Below are positions 7,561-17,111 of a DNA stretch of 64,000 nucleotides, piece after piece. Both the position numbers and the translations under genes were made by a program. The notes under the pieces are model-generated. The model searched no databases. It was not told where the DNA came from and was given only the letters and a program-made list of their open reading frames with translations. Numbering within the stretch: the first letter of the stretch is position 1; each line of letters begins with the position of its first letter. This DNA is from Brevibacillus_H sp041920465 (GTDB lineage: Bacteria; Bacillota; Bacilli; Brevibacillales; Brevibacillaceae): positions 1 to 64,000 of the forward strand of contig JBHGXW010000062.1 in assembly GCA_041920465.1 (NCBI GenBank), written 5' to 3'.

Positions 7561-8964
7561 ATGAGTCAGTACCATGCAGAACCGTATAAAATCAAAATGG
7601 TGGAGCCGATCCGCCTGATTCCGCGTGAAGAGCGGGAAAGAAAGATTATTGAAGCGGGATACAATCCGTTCTCCCTTCGTTCGGATGATGTGTATATAGA
7701 TTTGCTGACTGACAGTGGTACAGGGGCGATGAGTGATTACCAATGGGCGGGATTGATGCTGGGCGATGAATCATACGCCGGAAGCCGCAACTTCTATCAT
7801 TTGCAGGAAGTCGTCGAGAAGATCATCGGGTATCGCTATACGATTCCGACTCATCAGGGGCGCGGAGCCGAGCAGGTGTTATTTCCGCTTTTGTTGGACC
7901 AGCCGGACAAAATCGCCATCGGAAACATGCACTTTGATACGACGAAGGCGCATATTGAACTTGCCAAAGGGCAGGCGCTTAACTTCGTCATTGAGGAAGC
8001 TTACGATACCGGCTCCTTGCATCCGTTTAAGGGCAATTTTGATCTGGTGAAGCTGGAGAACTTCCTCAAACAAACTCCAAAAGAAAAAATCGGCTTTATT
8101 CTGATCACCATTACCTGTAATAGCGCAGGAGGGCAGCCTGTCTCCATGGAAAATATCCGTGCGGTCAGCCAGTTGGGTCAAAAATACGGAGTGCGTGTCT
8201 TCTTCGATGCCGCCCGTTTTGCAGAGAATGCCTACTTCATCAAGCGGCGGGAGGCAGGGTATGAAAACAAAAGCATGGTAGAAATCATCCGGGAAATGTT
8301 CTCTTATGGAGAAGGGTTAACCATGAGCGCCAAAAAAGACGGTTTGGTTAACATGGGCGGAATGATTGCCATCAAGGAAGACGAGGAATTGTACCAGAAG
8401 ACGCGTTCCATGGTTGTTCCGTTCGAAGGCTTTCCAACGTACGGCGGTTTATCCGGACGCGATATGGAAACGCTTGCCCGCGGTTTGACGGAAGTGGTGG
8501 ATGAAGCATATCTGGCTCACCGCATCGGGCAGGTTGAGTTGTTAGGCAAGTGGCTGGATGAAGCAGGTGTTCCGATTCAAAAGCCAATCGGCGGCCATGC
8601 CGTGTTCGTTGATGCCAAGAAGTTTTTGCCGCACATTCCGTTTTTCCAGTTCCCTGCCCATGCGTTGGCGGTGGAACTCTATCTGGAAGCAGGGGTACGC
8701 GGCGTAGAGGTTGGCTCCTTCTTGCTGGGACGTGATCCGAAGACGGGAGAAAATCTGGAATCGCCTGTTGAATTCCTGCGATTGACGATTCCGCGCCGTG
8801 TTTATACCGATAATCATCTTCGCGTGGTTGCCGATGCGCTGATTGCGATATACAAGCGCCGCGATGAGGTGAAGGGCTTGCGCTTTACGTACGAGCCGCA
8901 AATCTTGCGCCACTTTACCGCTCGTCTGGAACCGGTGGTGGAAAGCTCTGTTGGAACGGAGTAA
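7561..8964 (+). CDS. tnaA: Tryptophanase (tryptophan indole-lyase)
   Basis: A PLP-dependent beta-eliminating lyase of 467 residues that converts tryptophan to indole, pyruvate and ammonia. The PLP lysine lies in MSAKKDG (about residue 259). The family also includes tyrosine phenol-lyase. Points favouring tryptophanase are NSAGGQPVS, ARFAENAYFIK, GVEVGSFLLGRDPKTG (a valine where the phenol-lyase has its specificity arginine) and LRHFTAR (the histidine is phenylalanine in phenol-lyases). The N-terminal part, MSDYQWAGLMLGDESYAG, is instead phenol-lyase-like, so substrate preference deserves testing. Ribosome binding site AAAGGAGG. It is probably induced through the upstream sigma-54 activator. 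Confidence 0.85.
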   Translation: MSQYHAEPYKIKMVEPIRLIPREERERKIIEAGYNPFSLRSDDVYIDLLTDSGTGAMSDYQWAGLMLGDESYAGSRNFYHLQEVVEKIIGYRYTIPTHQGRGAEQVLFPLLLDQPDKIAIGNMHFDTTKAHIELAKGQALNFVIEEAYDTGSLHPFKGNFDLVKLENFLKQTPKEKIGFILITITCNSAGGQPVSMENIRAVSQLGQKYGVRVFFDAARFAENAYFIKRREAGYENKSMVEIIREMFSYGEGLTMSAKKDGLVNMGGMIAIKEDEELYQKTRSMVVPFEGFPTYGGLSGRDMETLARGLTEVVDEAYLAHRIGQVELLGKWLDEAGVPIQKPIGGHAVFVDAKKFLPHIPFFQFPAHALAVELYLEAGVRGVEVGSFLLGRDPKTGENLESPVEFLRLTIPRRVYTDNHLRVVADALIAIYKRRDEVKGLRFTYEPQILRHFTARLEPVVESSVGTE

Positions 8965-8981
8965 AAAAACAAGGGCGTTTC

Positions 8982-9110
8982 TCACCTTTCCTGCGTCCAG
9001 CGGAAATGGGACGGATTGCGGGAGCACCAGAGAATTGTAACTCCTTTGCCGGAATGAGCAACTAAAACAGCCCGGCAGATCGGACATACTTCAAGTGTTT
9101 GTTTCTTCAT
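8982..9110 (-). CDS. Small zinc-ribbon-like protein, 42 aa
   Basis: It begins MKKQTLEVCPICRAVL and contains CPIC plus a later WCSRNPSH segment, compatible with a small treble-clef or zinc-ribbon fold. The ATG at 9108-9110 sits behind CAGGTG. The longer upstream reading frame has a poor N-terminus and was not used. It is convergent with tnaA, 17 bases away. Function unknown. Confidence 0.45.
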   Translation of the reverse strand: MKKQTLEVCPICRAVLVAHSGKGVTILWCSRNPSHFRWTQER

Positions 9111-9232
9111 GCGCATCACCTGTGAGAAAAACTGACATAATATAGAACAGTATACAATATTCCGGATTTTTATGTTAGAAAAAATGACATTTAAAAGCTT
9201 GGAAATTTTTCTTCGAACCAAGCCGTTCGCTA

Positions 9233-9268
9233 AAAAGACCAGAGGACGTTAATCCTCTGGTCTTATTT
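9233..9268 (-). terminator. Terminator of the lipoprotein gene
   Basis: AAGACCAGAGGA pairs with TCCTCTGGTCTT; on the minus strand it ends in a T run. It lies 10 bases past the lipoprotein stop codon. Confidence 0.85.
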
Positions 9269-9277
9269 TACCATTGC

Positions 9278-10498
9278 TTATTGGAGCATGATGTTCGTGT
9301 TCGTGCCTTTCATATGTTCTTCCGCAAGAGCCATTTTCAGCAGTTGATAGAAGAAACCTTTTTCGTTGAACGCCTTAATCGCGTTAGGATCTTTCGCCAG
9401 TTGCTGCTCGCTAACTGTTTGATCAGCAGTCGGGAAGCTGAAGGAAGTGGATTTGCCCCAGTTCCAGATTTGGCTTTGTGACTCCAATCCAAAAGTGAAC
9501 GGATCTTTCACTTTGCCTTGCGGGTCTTTGAAAGTTACGAGAATCTTGCTGCTGGATTGAACCGGCAGTTTATCCGCATTGATGTAATAATCGAAGTTGA
9601 GCGTCAAACCTTCGAGACCTTTTTTCTTGGCGTCTGCCAACAGCTTGTCGACAGAATTGGTTTTCTCGAAGTTTTCGATTTCCTTCTTCATGCTTGCCAA
9701 AGCCATATCAACCATCAGTTCAGCCTGCTTGCGCTGATCAAGACCAGGCGGGAGCGGGCTATCTTTCGGATCGGAATATTGGCTAACCAGTGTCAAGAGA
9801 TCGATGGCAAACGTACGAACTTCCTGATTGGTGGTTGCGTCTTTCGCCGTATAGAGAAGCAGGTTGAGAATCTCTTTTGCGTCCATTGCGATGGAAATGT
9901 GAGTCGTATCTACTTTTTCGCCGTTTGGCAATTGAACAGATTCCTGTCCGTGGTTCGTCACGTTGGAAAGCTTGTAACCGTACTGTGCCACGTACTTTTT
10001 CATAAAGGAGATCATCAAAGTTTGCAGCTTTTCTTGAAACTCTTTTAATTTGGCCGGATCGATCGGAGTGCCGCTAGTGGACGGACTTAGAGCCAAATAC
10101 TTGGTGTCGAGCGGAGATTTGAGATAAACATCCTGTTTGTTGACCAAAACTTCCATGCTTGCTTTTTGATCGCCGGTCCAGAGGTTATGGTCACGCAGAA
10201 TTTTATCCTCGTTCAAAGTCAGTACGATTTTGCCGGTGTTAATGTCCTTCTGCGATCCTTCCAGTGTTACGCCGCTTTGCAGAGTAGAAAGGAGCATTTT
10301 GGCTTCGTCGTCCATTTTATCGCCGGCAACATCGTTCAGCTTTTGGAAGTCGCCAACCAGTTTCAGCGTTCCCTTGTAGTCGTAATTCGGGTTATCCCAG
10401 GATTTTACCATTGCGTCGCGCACCAGTGACGCCTGGGAAGAGCATCCTGTGAGCAGTAACAAGAAAGCCAGCAGGAGAATACTACCCTTTTTCCACAT
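9278..10498 (-). CDS. Putative lipoprotein, 406 aa
   Basis: The N-terminus MWKKGSILLLAFLLLLTGCSS is a lipoprotein signal peptide with lipobox LTGC, so the mature protein would be lipid-anchored to the outer face of the membrane. The rest is soluble, rich in lysine and aspartate, and resembles the LppX/LolA-like or DUF-type substrate carriers of Bacilli only in general features; I cannot name a family. The ribosome binding site AGAGGTGG precedes the ATG. It is divergent from sftA and followed by its own terminator. Confidence 0.8.
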   Translation of the reverse strand: MWKKGSILLLAFLLLLTGCSSQASLVRDAMVKSWDNPNYDYKGTLKLVGDFQKLNDVAGDKMDDEAKMLLSTLQSGVTLEGSQKDINTGKIVLTLNEDKILRDHNLWTGDQKASMEVLVNKQDVYLKSPLDTKYLALSPSTSGTPIDPAKLKEFQEKLQTLMISFMKKYVAQYGYKLSNVTNHGQESVQLPNGEKVDTTHISIAMDAKEILNLLLYTAKDATTNQEVRTFAIDLLTLVSQYSDPKDSPLPPGLDQRKQAELMVDMALASMKKEIENFEKTNSVDKLLADAKKKGLEGLTLNFDYYINADKLPVQSSSKILVTFKDPQGKVKDPFTFGLESQSQIWNWGKSTSFSFPTADQTVSEQQLAKDPNAIKAFNEKGFFYQLLKMALAEEHMKGTNTNIMLQ

Positions 10499-10657
10499 TT
10501 GTTCGTTCCACCTCTTTTAAAAAATTGAGTTGGCAGAGAGTCCGAAGATTATGTATAAGTTCACGGATGGGTTAGGACCTCCTGTCACCCGCCATAAGTA
10601 TATACGATCAAAAAGGAAAAAGGTTGCAAGGATTTCGAAAAAAGGCACTAGAGGAAG

Positions 10658-10686
10658 TTTTCATGGTAAGATGGAAGAGATATAAT
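10658..10686 (+). promoter_or_regulatory. Likely sigma-A promoter of sftA
   Basis: TATAAT at 10681-10686 has TTTTCA 17 bases upstream (10658-10663). The following 80-base leader can form CTGCCC/GGGCAG (10690-10695 with 10717-10722), and GTCCT at 10724-10728 can pair with AGGAC at 10757-10761, which covers the ribosome binding site. Confidence 0.5.
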
Positions 10687-10769
10687 AGTCTGCCCGAATG
10701 TAGTTCAGGCTCAGTTGGGCAGGGTCCTAACCATGCAAGCTGCTATTCAGTAAGAAAGGACGTTATAAC

Positions 10770-13142
10770 ATGTGGTCGTGGCTAGAACGATTATTGAAAA
10801 GCCTACAGGCGGACACTCAGGACGAGGAAGATAACAGGCAACAGCGCATTCCTTCATCCTCCAGGCAGCCGCAGACGAGAACCAAGAACATCTATCCACG
10901 CGAGCGTGAGCGCGTTCGGACGAAACCTGATAAAGATCAGGAACGGCGCGGGCAGTTTCGCTTTCCGGTCATTCCGGATAAAGCTGACTATTCCCAGCGG
11001 CGGAAGGGAGCAGTCGAACAGGATTCGCCTTTCGAGGTATTCAAACAAGAACAGGGCAAACAACTGACAAGCTCTCAGGAACCGTCTAAGCAGCCAGAGA
11101 CAAAGAAGGACAAACAGCCGGTCTTTCAACCGGATGAAAAAGAGGGACAGGCGTTCAAACCTACGCAAATTATCTCTCCGATTTACGGAAAGATTGATCC
11201 GAACAAAAAAGCGGAGCGTACAACGACGGTAAAGACGCCAGAAAAAGAAGCTTTCAACAAGGAAGATAAGCAGGTAGTGGCAGAAGTGAAAGCTCAAGAA
11301 CCCAACGTTCCGATGGAGATAACCGCAAGGAAGGAGACAGCAGCAACGTTTCCGATCATTCAAAGCGAGCCTTCAACAGAGGTAAACGATCCTGCGGTTG
11401 TTGAAGAATTCAAACCTGAAATCGAGGTTGAGACAAGAAGTGAGACAGGGAGTGAGATTGAAGTTGAGCCTGACTCTGCTGAGCCTGACTCTTACTCTTA
11501 CTCTGAGTCTAAGCCTGAGCCTGTTATCAAGCCTTCTATAGAACCTGTGATTGTTGAAGCTGCAGAGGTGAAGTGGTTTGAGCATGGACAAGATCAGGGG
11601 GCGCTACCAGATCAAGACCAGATGGTGACATCGGAACCAGAGCAGGTGGCGATATCAGATCCAGAGCAGGTGATGTCAACCGATCAGCTTCTGGAAAATT
11701 TCACAGCCACAGCCGATCCGGTAATCTATGACGATTATGAGTTCCCGAGCCTTGCCCTGTTGGACCAGCCGCCGATTATGTCCGACGATTCGTACGAATA
11801 CACACTTGAGCAGAAGCGGCTGTTGGAAGAAACGCTGGAGAATTTCCACGTCAACGCACAGGTGGTTGGCATTGTCAAAGGCCCGTCCGTTACCCGTTTC
11901 GAACTGCAGCCTGCTCCCGGTGTCAAAGTAAACAAGATAACCGGTCTGTCGGATGACATTAAACTGAATTTGGCTGCCAAGGATATTCGCATCGAAGCGC
12001 CGATTCCGGGGCGCAATGCAGTAGGGATCGAAGTGCCCAATCTGAAGAGTGAGCCCATTTACCTTCGCCGGATTATCGGTTCGGAAAAGTTCCAAAACCA
12101 TCCGTCACCGCTTGCCATTGCCCTTGGCATGGATATCGGCGGAGAACCGATTGTTGCCGACATCAAAAAAATGCCGCACGGTTTGATCGCGGGCGCAACC
12201 GGCTCGGGAAAAAGCGTTTGTATTAACTCGATTATTATCAGTTTGTTGTATAAGGCTACTCCCGAACAGGTACGCCTGCTTCTGATTGACCCCAAAATGG
12301 TGGAGCTGGCGCCGTACAATCATCTGCCGCACCTGGTGACACCGGTTGTAACCGACGCCAAACAAGCCACCGCCGCTTTGAAGTGGGCGGTGGAGGAGAT
12401 GGAGAAGCGGTACGCATTATTTGTTGATGCGGGCGTACGCGATATTGACCGTTATAACAAACAGACTGACCAACGGCTTCCGTACATAGTGATCATCATT
12501 GACGAGTTGGCAGACCTGATGATGGTGTCACCGCAGGATGTAGAGGATTGCATCATTCGGATTGCTCAAAAGGCGCGTGCATGCGGCATTCATCTGCTGC
12601 TTGCCACTCAGCGTCCATCCGTTGACGTCATTACCGGAAACATCAAAGCCAACGTGCCGACTCGACTCGCGTTTGCCGTCTTTTCACAGATTGACTCACG
12701 CACAATCCTTGACCAAAGCGGTGCCGAGCGATTGTTGGGACGCGGCGATATGCTGTTTTTGGAGAGCGGCGCGACACCGATCCGCTTACAGGGCAACTAC
12801 GTCTCCGATGATGAGATCGACCGCGTAACCGAGATGATCAAGAATCAACGGAAACCTTCTTACCTGTTCAGCAAGGAAGATCTGGAGCAGACAATGAATT
12901 CCTACGATTTGGGGGACGACAGCCTGTTTTATGAAGCGCTTGTATTTGTTGCGGAACAAGGCCAAGCATCCGCATCGGCGCTGCAGCGCAGATTCCGCAT
13001 CGGCTATAACCGGGCTGCCCGCTTGATCGACATGATGGAGGCGGAAGGATTTATCGCCGGACAAAGCGGCGGCAAACCGAGAGCGGTCTTGATCACAGCG
13101 GAAGATGCCCAGGCTATGGCGGAAGGGACAACTCTTCTGTAG
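10770..13142 (+). CDS. sftA: Soluble FtsK/SpoIIIE-family DNA translocase (SftA type)
   Basis: A hexameric DNA pump that clears chromosomal DNA from the closing septum. Residues 1-330 are a long acidic, disordered, repeat-rich linker (for example SEPEQVAISDPEQV) with no transmembrane segment, as in Bacillus SftA and unlike FtsK or SpoIIIE. The motor has Walker A GATGSGKS (about 472-479) and Walker B IIIDELADL (about 574-582). The C-terminal winged helix (about 715-775) is the gamma domain that reads polar DNA motifs. 790 residues. The gene is followed by a small gene and a quinone oxidoreductase that may be cotranscribed. Confidence 0.88.
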   Translation: MWSWLERLLKSLQADTQDEEDNRQQRIPSSSRQPQTRTKNIYPRERERVRTKPDKDQERRGQFRFPVIPDKADYSQRRKGAVEQDSPFEVFKQEQGKQLTSSQEPSKQPETKKDKQPVFQPDEKEGQAFKPTQIISPIYGKIDPNKKAERTTTVKTPEKEAFNKEDKQVVAEVKAQEPNVPMEITARKETAATFPIIQSEPSTEVNDPAVVEEFKPEIEVETRSETGSEIEVEPDSAEPDSYSYSESKPEPVIKPSIEPVIVEAAEVKWFEHGQDQGALPDQDQMVTSEPEQVAISDPEQVMSTDQLLENFTATADPVIYDDYEFPSLALLDQPPIMSDDSYEYTLEQKRLLEETLENFHVNAQVVGIVKGPSVTRFELQPAPGVKVNKITGLSDDIKLNLAAKDIRIEAPIPGRNAVGIEVPNLKSEPIYLRRIIGSEKFQNHPSPLAIALGMDIGGEPIVADIKKMPHGLIAGATGSGKSVCINSIIISLLYKATPEQVRLLLIDPKMVELAPYNHLPHLVTPVVTDAKQATAALKWAVEEMEKRYALFVDAGVRDIDRYNKQTDQRLPYIVIIIDELADLMMVSPQDVEDCIIRIAQKARACGIHLLLATQRPSVDVITGNIKANVPTRLAFAVFSQIDSRTILDQSGAERLLGRGDMLFLESGATPIRLQGNYVSDDEIDRVTEMIKNQRKPSYLFSKEDLEQTMNSYDLGDDSLFYEALVFVAEQGQASASALQRRFRIGYNRAARLIDMMEAEGFIAGQSGGKPRAVLITAEDAQAMAEGTTLL

Positions 13143-13196
13143 TTTTTACTTACCTTCAGCATATGAATGAGGTATGAAGGACGGGAGGGTGTTTAC

Positions 13197-13613
13197 ATGT
13201 CGGGAGAATTATTCCAAAAATCGTATCAGTTGGTGGAGGAGCAGCTCGCCTTGTTTAACGAGGAACATTATGTGGCTGTTTGGAAATTGCCGCTGACAGA
13301 GTATGACGAAGAGGCAAAAAGTTCGTTGTTTGACATGCTGTTTGCATTTGAAAACCCTGATTTGGAGTTGCAAATTGACGTCTCGGAAGAATCGCGGGAC
13401 GTTTGGTATTTGCAGCTCTTGATCCCGTATCTGTTTACCCCTGCTGACCTGGCCAAAAAACGATTGCAGCGGGGAGGCGCGGCTTTGACCGATTACCTGA
13501 AGGAAAACGGAATCGAAGCAGAGTTGACTGCCCTGATAGACGATGAGATTTACCAATACTTGAAGCGTTACAACCCGGAGATTGCCGCAGGACAGGGAGG
13601 AACCCACCAATGA
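13197..13613 (+). CDS. Hypothetical protein, 138 aa
   Basis: A soluble acidic protein beginning MSGELFQKSYQLVEEQ, with mixed helices and a sandwich-like middle. I recognise no family. ATG 13197 was chosen because GGGAGGG lies 7 bases upstream. Its stop codon overlaps the ATG of the next gene (ATGA), which implies translational coupling with the oxidoreductase. Confidence 0.7.
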   Translation: MSGELFQKSYQLVEEQLALFNEEHYVAVWKLPLTEYDEEAKSSLFDMLFAFENPDLELQIDVSEESRDVWYLQLLIPYLFTPADLAKKRLQRGGAALTDYLKENGIEAELTALIDDEIYQYLKRYNPEIAAGQGGTHQ

Positions 13614-14589
13614 AGGCAATCCTTGTCACTGAATTTGGCGGACCGGAAACTATGAAATATACGGACGCGGAGATTCCGGCGATCAACCCGAAACAAGTTT
13701 TGATCCGCGTGGAAACAACCAGTGTCAACTTTGCCGATATTAAATCGAGATACGGCAAAAAGGATTCAGGCAAACTGCCATTCATTCCCGGACTGGATGC
13801 GGCAGGCATTATTGAGCGTGTGGGTTCTGAGGTTCAACACCTGAAGGTTGGACAACGTGTGATTGCTTTTCCGAAGAACGGCTCCTATGCAGAATATGTA
13901 GTTGCGGATGAAAACCTTACCTTTGCCCTTCCCGACAACATAGGCTTTGATACGGCGGCAGCCTGTCCGATTGTCTCTTTTACCTCCTATAAACTTCTCG
14001 CAGATGTAGCAAGGCTGGAACCAGGCGAAACAGTCCTTATTCATGCCGCGGCGGGTGGCATCGGAACTACGGCAATCCAGTTAGCGAAAATTTTAGGTGC
14101 AGGAAAAGTAATCGGGACAGTAGGAAGCGAGAACAAAGCAGCGATAGCTTTAGAAGCCGGTGCCGATCACGTCATCTGTTATGAGGAAGAAGACTTTGCC
14201 GAAAAGGTGAATGAACTGACGAATGGGGAAGGCGCAAACGTTATTTTAGACTCGATTTCCGGATGGGTCTCCGAAAAAAGTTTGAACTGCCTGGCAATGT
14301 ACGGACGTTTGGTGAACTTCGGAAATTCAAGTGGAGAAACAGGGAGATTTGAGACAAAAGATCTGCATTCAAGCTGTCGCTCTGTCCTTGGATTCAGCTT
14401 GGGAACGACTCGAAACAAGCGTCCATACCTCCTGCAGGATACAGCGGATCGGGTGTTTCGTTATTGGCCGACGGAAGTTTGAAAATAAAGATAGGCAAAC
14501 GATTCCCGCTTGAAGACGCTGCAAAAGCCCACGAATGGGTGGAAAGCAGGCAAAGTACAGGAAAAGTTTTGTTGGATGTAAGGAAGTAA
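13610..14589 (+). pseudogene. Zinc-independent quinone oxidoreductase, frameshifted near the C-terminus
   Basis: An NADPH:quinone oxidoreductase of the MDR superfamily. It has an N-terminal GroES-like domain and a Rossmann site HAAAGGIGTTAIQLAK (about 145-160). The frame opened at 13610 closes early at 14482 after FRYWPTEV. One base earlier the other frame reads LLADGSLKIKIG, then FPLEDAAKAHEWVESR, and ends KVLLDVRK at 14589, exactly the family's normal C-terminus. A single lost T in the TTATTGG stretch near 14460 explains it. This is either a recent inactivating mutation (the last about 40 residues shape the substrate pocket) or a sequencing error. Confidence 0.8.
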
Positions 14590-14615
14590 CCTCAACAGAA
14601 GAGTTGGCATAATGG

Positions 14616-14650
14616 CAGAAACAGGCTACATCGGGTAGCCTGTTTCTTTG
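14616..14650 (+). terminator. Terminator after the oxidoreductase
   Basis: GAAACAGGCTAC pairs with GTAGCCTGTTTC, then TTTG. It lies between convergent genes and may serve both. Confidence 0.75.
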
Positions 14651-14658
14651 TTCACGAA

Positions 14659-15861
14659 TTATTTCTTAGCGGCTTCCGGCAGACGTAACAGCGGCAAAAT
14701 GAACGAGAGGCCAATGATAAACAGGATTCCTGCCACTTCGTACATGGCCACGAGGGAGAACGTATTTTTGAGCAAGCCAGCCATGCTCATCATGACGACC
14801 ATGGCTCCGGAAAACAGCGGACTGAGAATGCCGTTGACCCGACCGACAAACTGGGCTTCCGTATTTTGCATAATCATGGTGTTGACTCCGATTTGAATGC
14901 AAGGGAGCAGCAAACCGCCGAAAAACTGCGAGGTCAATGTCAGCCATGGTACAGTCGATATGCCGCATACGGCGATACTGATCGCGTTGACCAGCATGCC
15001 CAGCACCAGCAGTTTTTGCGGTGCGATGGATTTGGTGAAAGCCATGGCCAACCCGCCTCCGAGAATCATGCCGATCCCATTGACGGTCATCAGCCATTGC
15101 AAACTTTCTTTCTCCAGACCGAGCCGCTGCGTAACGAGGAATACACCAAGCGGCTGGATAAGCCCGAGCGCCAATCCGGCGGACAGGAAACAGAACCCGA
15201 GCAGCGTCAGTTCTTTCTTTGACAGCACGTAGCGTATCCCGGCGGCCATCTCTTGTGCGATCGTCGATTGGGTCGTCTCTTTTTCAGCAAGCTCGTGGTC
15301 CGGCGGCAGAAACAGCAATGTGGCGGCTGACATCAGGAAAGCGACCCCCGTTATCGCGATTGCCGCTTGAATGCCGAAGCTTTGATAAACGAAGATGCCA
15401 ACAATCGGGCCGAATACCATGAACACGGCAAACAGCGTCTGGTAAAGGGACATCCCGGCCTGGATCAGATCGGCTGGCACATGCAGTTTGAACAGCTTCA
15501 ATCCGGCAGGCTGCGAGAATTGAGACAAGATTGCGGAGAACAGGGTGGCCAAAAATATGACTTTCCACGAACCCCAAATGAGTGTAAGCAAAACAGCAAA
15601 TACCGAGATAGCGCTTAACATATCGCTTAAGATCATCGTTCGCTTGGGTTTCCAGCGGTCGGCAAACGTTCCCCCGATAAACGAGAAAATAAAGATCGGC
15701 GCAAATTCAGCAACCGAAACCATCGAAACGGCGAATGCGTCCTCTCCCGTCTTATCCACCACATACAGCAGGACGGAGAAATTGCGTACCCACGTGCCGA
15801 TTTGGAGAAAAAGTCCTGATAATAGGATCGTTTGTACAAAGCGATTGCGAAGTATAAGCAT
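14659..15861 (-). CDS. MFS transporter, macrolide-efflux-like
   Basis: A 12-segment major facilitator protein of about 400 residues, most like the MefA/Bacillus YfiS-type drug exporters (motif GGTFADRWKPKRTMILSD at the loop between segments 2 and 3). The start ATG at 15859-15861 (MLILRNRF) lies 6 bases behind AAGGAGG; a longer upstream frame contains a cysteine-rich, implausible N-terminus. Substrate unknown. It is divergent from the IclR regulator, with 466 bases between. Confidence 0.85.
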   Translation of the reverse strand: MLILRNRFVQTILLSGLFLQIGTWVRNFSVLLYVVDKTGEDAFAVSMVSVAEFAPIFIFSFIGGTFADRWKPKRTMILSDMLSAISVFAVLLTLIWGSWKVIFLATLFSAILSQFSQPAGLKLFKLHVPADLIQAGMSLYQTLFAVFMVFGPIVGIFVYQSFGIQAAIAITGVAFLMSAATLLFLPPDHELAEKETTQSTIAQEMAAGIRYVLSKKELTLLGFCFLSAGLALGLIQPLGVFLVTQRLGLEKESLQWLMTVNGIGMILGGGLAMAFTKSIAPQKLLVLGMLVNAISIAVCGISTVPWLTLTSQFFGGLLLPCIQIGVNTMIMQNTEAQFVGRVNGILSPLFSGAMVVMMSMAGLLKNTFSLVAMYEVAGILFIIGLSFILPLLRLPEAAKK

Positions 15862-16327
15862 AAAAAACCTCCTTATCCACTTATCTGGACAGGAGGCAGG
15901 ACAATCACAAAAAGACATAGCACCCATAAGTACTACAGGAATTAAAATCTTTTTGCATATGTAAAAAAGCCCATACTAATCCCATCCAGAAAAAAATATT
16001 CCGTTACTTTTAAGGAATGTTTTCTTGAGAAAAGGATTAGTAGATCATTGGCTTAAAGGTCACCCTTCCATTTAACATTGGTTCCATACTACCTGATCTG
16101 GTAAATGAAATCAAGGAGCATTTTTTATTCCTTTTTTTGAGTTGATTCTGTTCTGGAGGATTATTGCCGTAGAACGGATAGAACGGGATGTATAATAGTG
16201 AATTTTTCCTATAACCAGCTTGTTTACTCTTTACGTCTTATTTGCCTATCCGGTATACTTAGAAGTAATAATTATAAAACTCGATTTCGTCTGGTGAAAC
16301 AACTTGGTCCAATAGGGTGATGAAAGG
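15862..16327. other. Intergenic region between MFS and IclR genes
   Basis: 466 bases without a gene. It is AT-rich with several T runs. A TATAAT at 16191-16196 facing the IclR gene may be a -10 box; no convincing -35, riboswitch or repeat was found. Confidence 0.4.
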
Positions 16328-17080
16328 GTGAGGACGCTGGAAGAGGAAAAATCAACCGTTCGTGCTGTGGATCGGGCCCTTGACATCTTGCTCTGTTTTA
16401 CGCAGGAAAGCGAACTGGGGTTAAGTGAGATTGCCAAGCGCATCTCGCTTCATAAGAGTACCGTCCATCGCCTGATTGGTTCTTTGGAGGGCAAAGGATT
16501 CCTGATCCGCAATCCGGAAACAGAGAAGTACCGCTTAGGCTACCGGATTTTGGAGCTATCGGCTAATTTGACGCAATCAGATGACATATCGATTGTGTTC
16601 TTGCCGGAAATGGAACGGCTGCGCGATTTGGTAGGAGAGACGATTAGTTTATATGTGCGCGACGGGATGGAAAGGATTCGCATTCAAGCCGTGCAGAGCA
16701 ATCAACCGATTCGGCGGGTCGCTCCGATTGGCGCACGCATGCCTCTCACTGTCGGGGCATCAAGCAAGCTGCTGGTGGCCTACGAGGATGAGGAAACGCA
16801 AAACAAAATCCTGCGTGAGACCATCTGGCCGGAAACGGTGGAACGCGAGCAGTTTCTTTTCCAATTGGAGCAGATACGCAAGCAAGGCTATGCCACCAGC
16901 GTAGAAGAGCGGGAAGCAGGTGCGGCTGCAGTCTCTGCCCCGATTTTCAACCGCAAAGGAAAAGTAATCGCTGCGCTCTCCGTCTCGGGACCGTCTAATC
17001 GGCTGACACCCGAGAAAATGCAGGAAATCGCCCAGCCATTGGTGGAGGCGGCCAAGCGAATGGGAAAAATGCTGAAATAA
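16328..17080 (+). CDS. IclR-family transcriptional regulator
   Basis: A 250-residue one-component regulator. The N-terminal winged helix (about residues 10-75) contains LSEIAKRISLHKSTVHRLIGSL, and the C-terminal IclR effector domain (about 85-248) carries the conserved EEREAGAAAVSAPIF segment. Such proteins usually control aromatic, glyoxylate or sugar-acid catabolism; no target operon is adjacent. The start is GTG 16328 with GGGTGA about 7 bases upstream. Confidence 0.88.
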   Translation: MRTLEEEKSTVRAVDRALDILLCFTQESELGLSEIAKRISLHKSTVHRLIGSLEGKGFLIRNPETEKYRLGYRILELSANLTQSDDISIVFLPEMERLRDLVGETISLYVRDGMERIRIQAVQSNQPIRRVAPIGARMPLTVGASSKLLVAYEDEETQNKILRETIWPETVEREQFLFQLEQIRKQGYATSVEEREAGAAAVSAPIFNRKGKVIAALSVSGPSNRLTPEKMQEIAQPLVEAAKRMGKMLK

Positions 17081-17111
17081 AAGAATACACAGACTGAATG
17101 GTTTACAGCGT

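Noticed and set aside
7561..8964. Tyrosine phenol-lyase as the main call
   Set aside because: The substrate-specificity positions and the LRHF histidine agree with tryptophanase, despite a phenol-lyase-like N-terminus.
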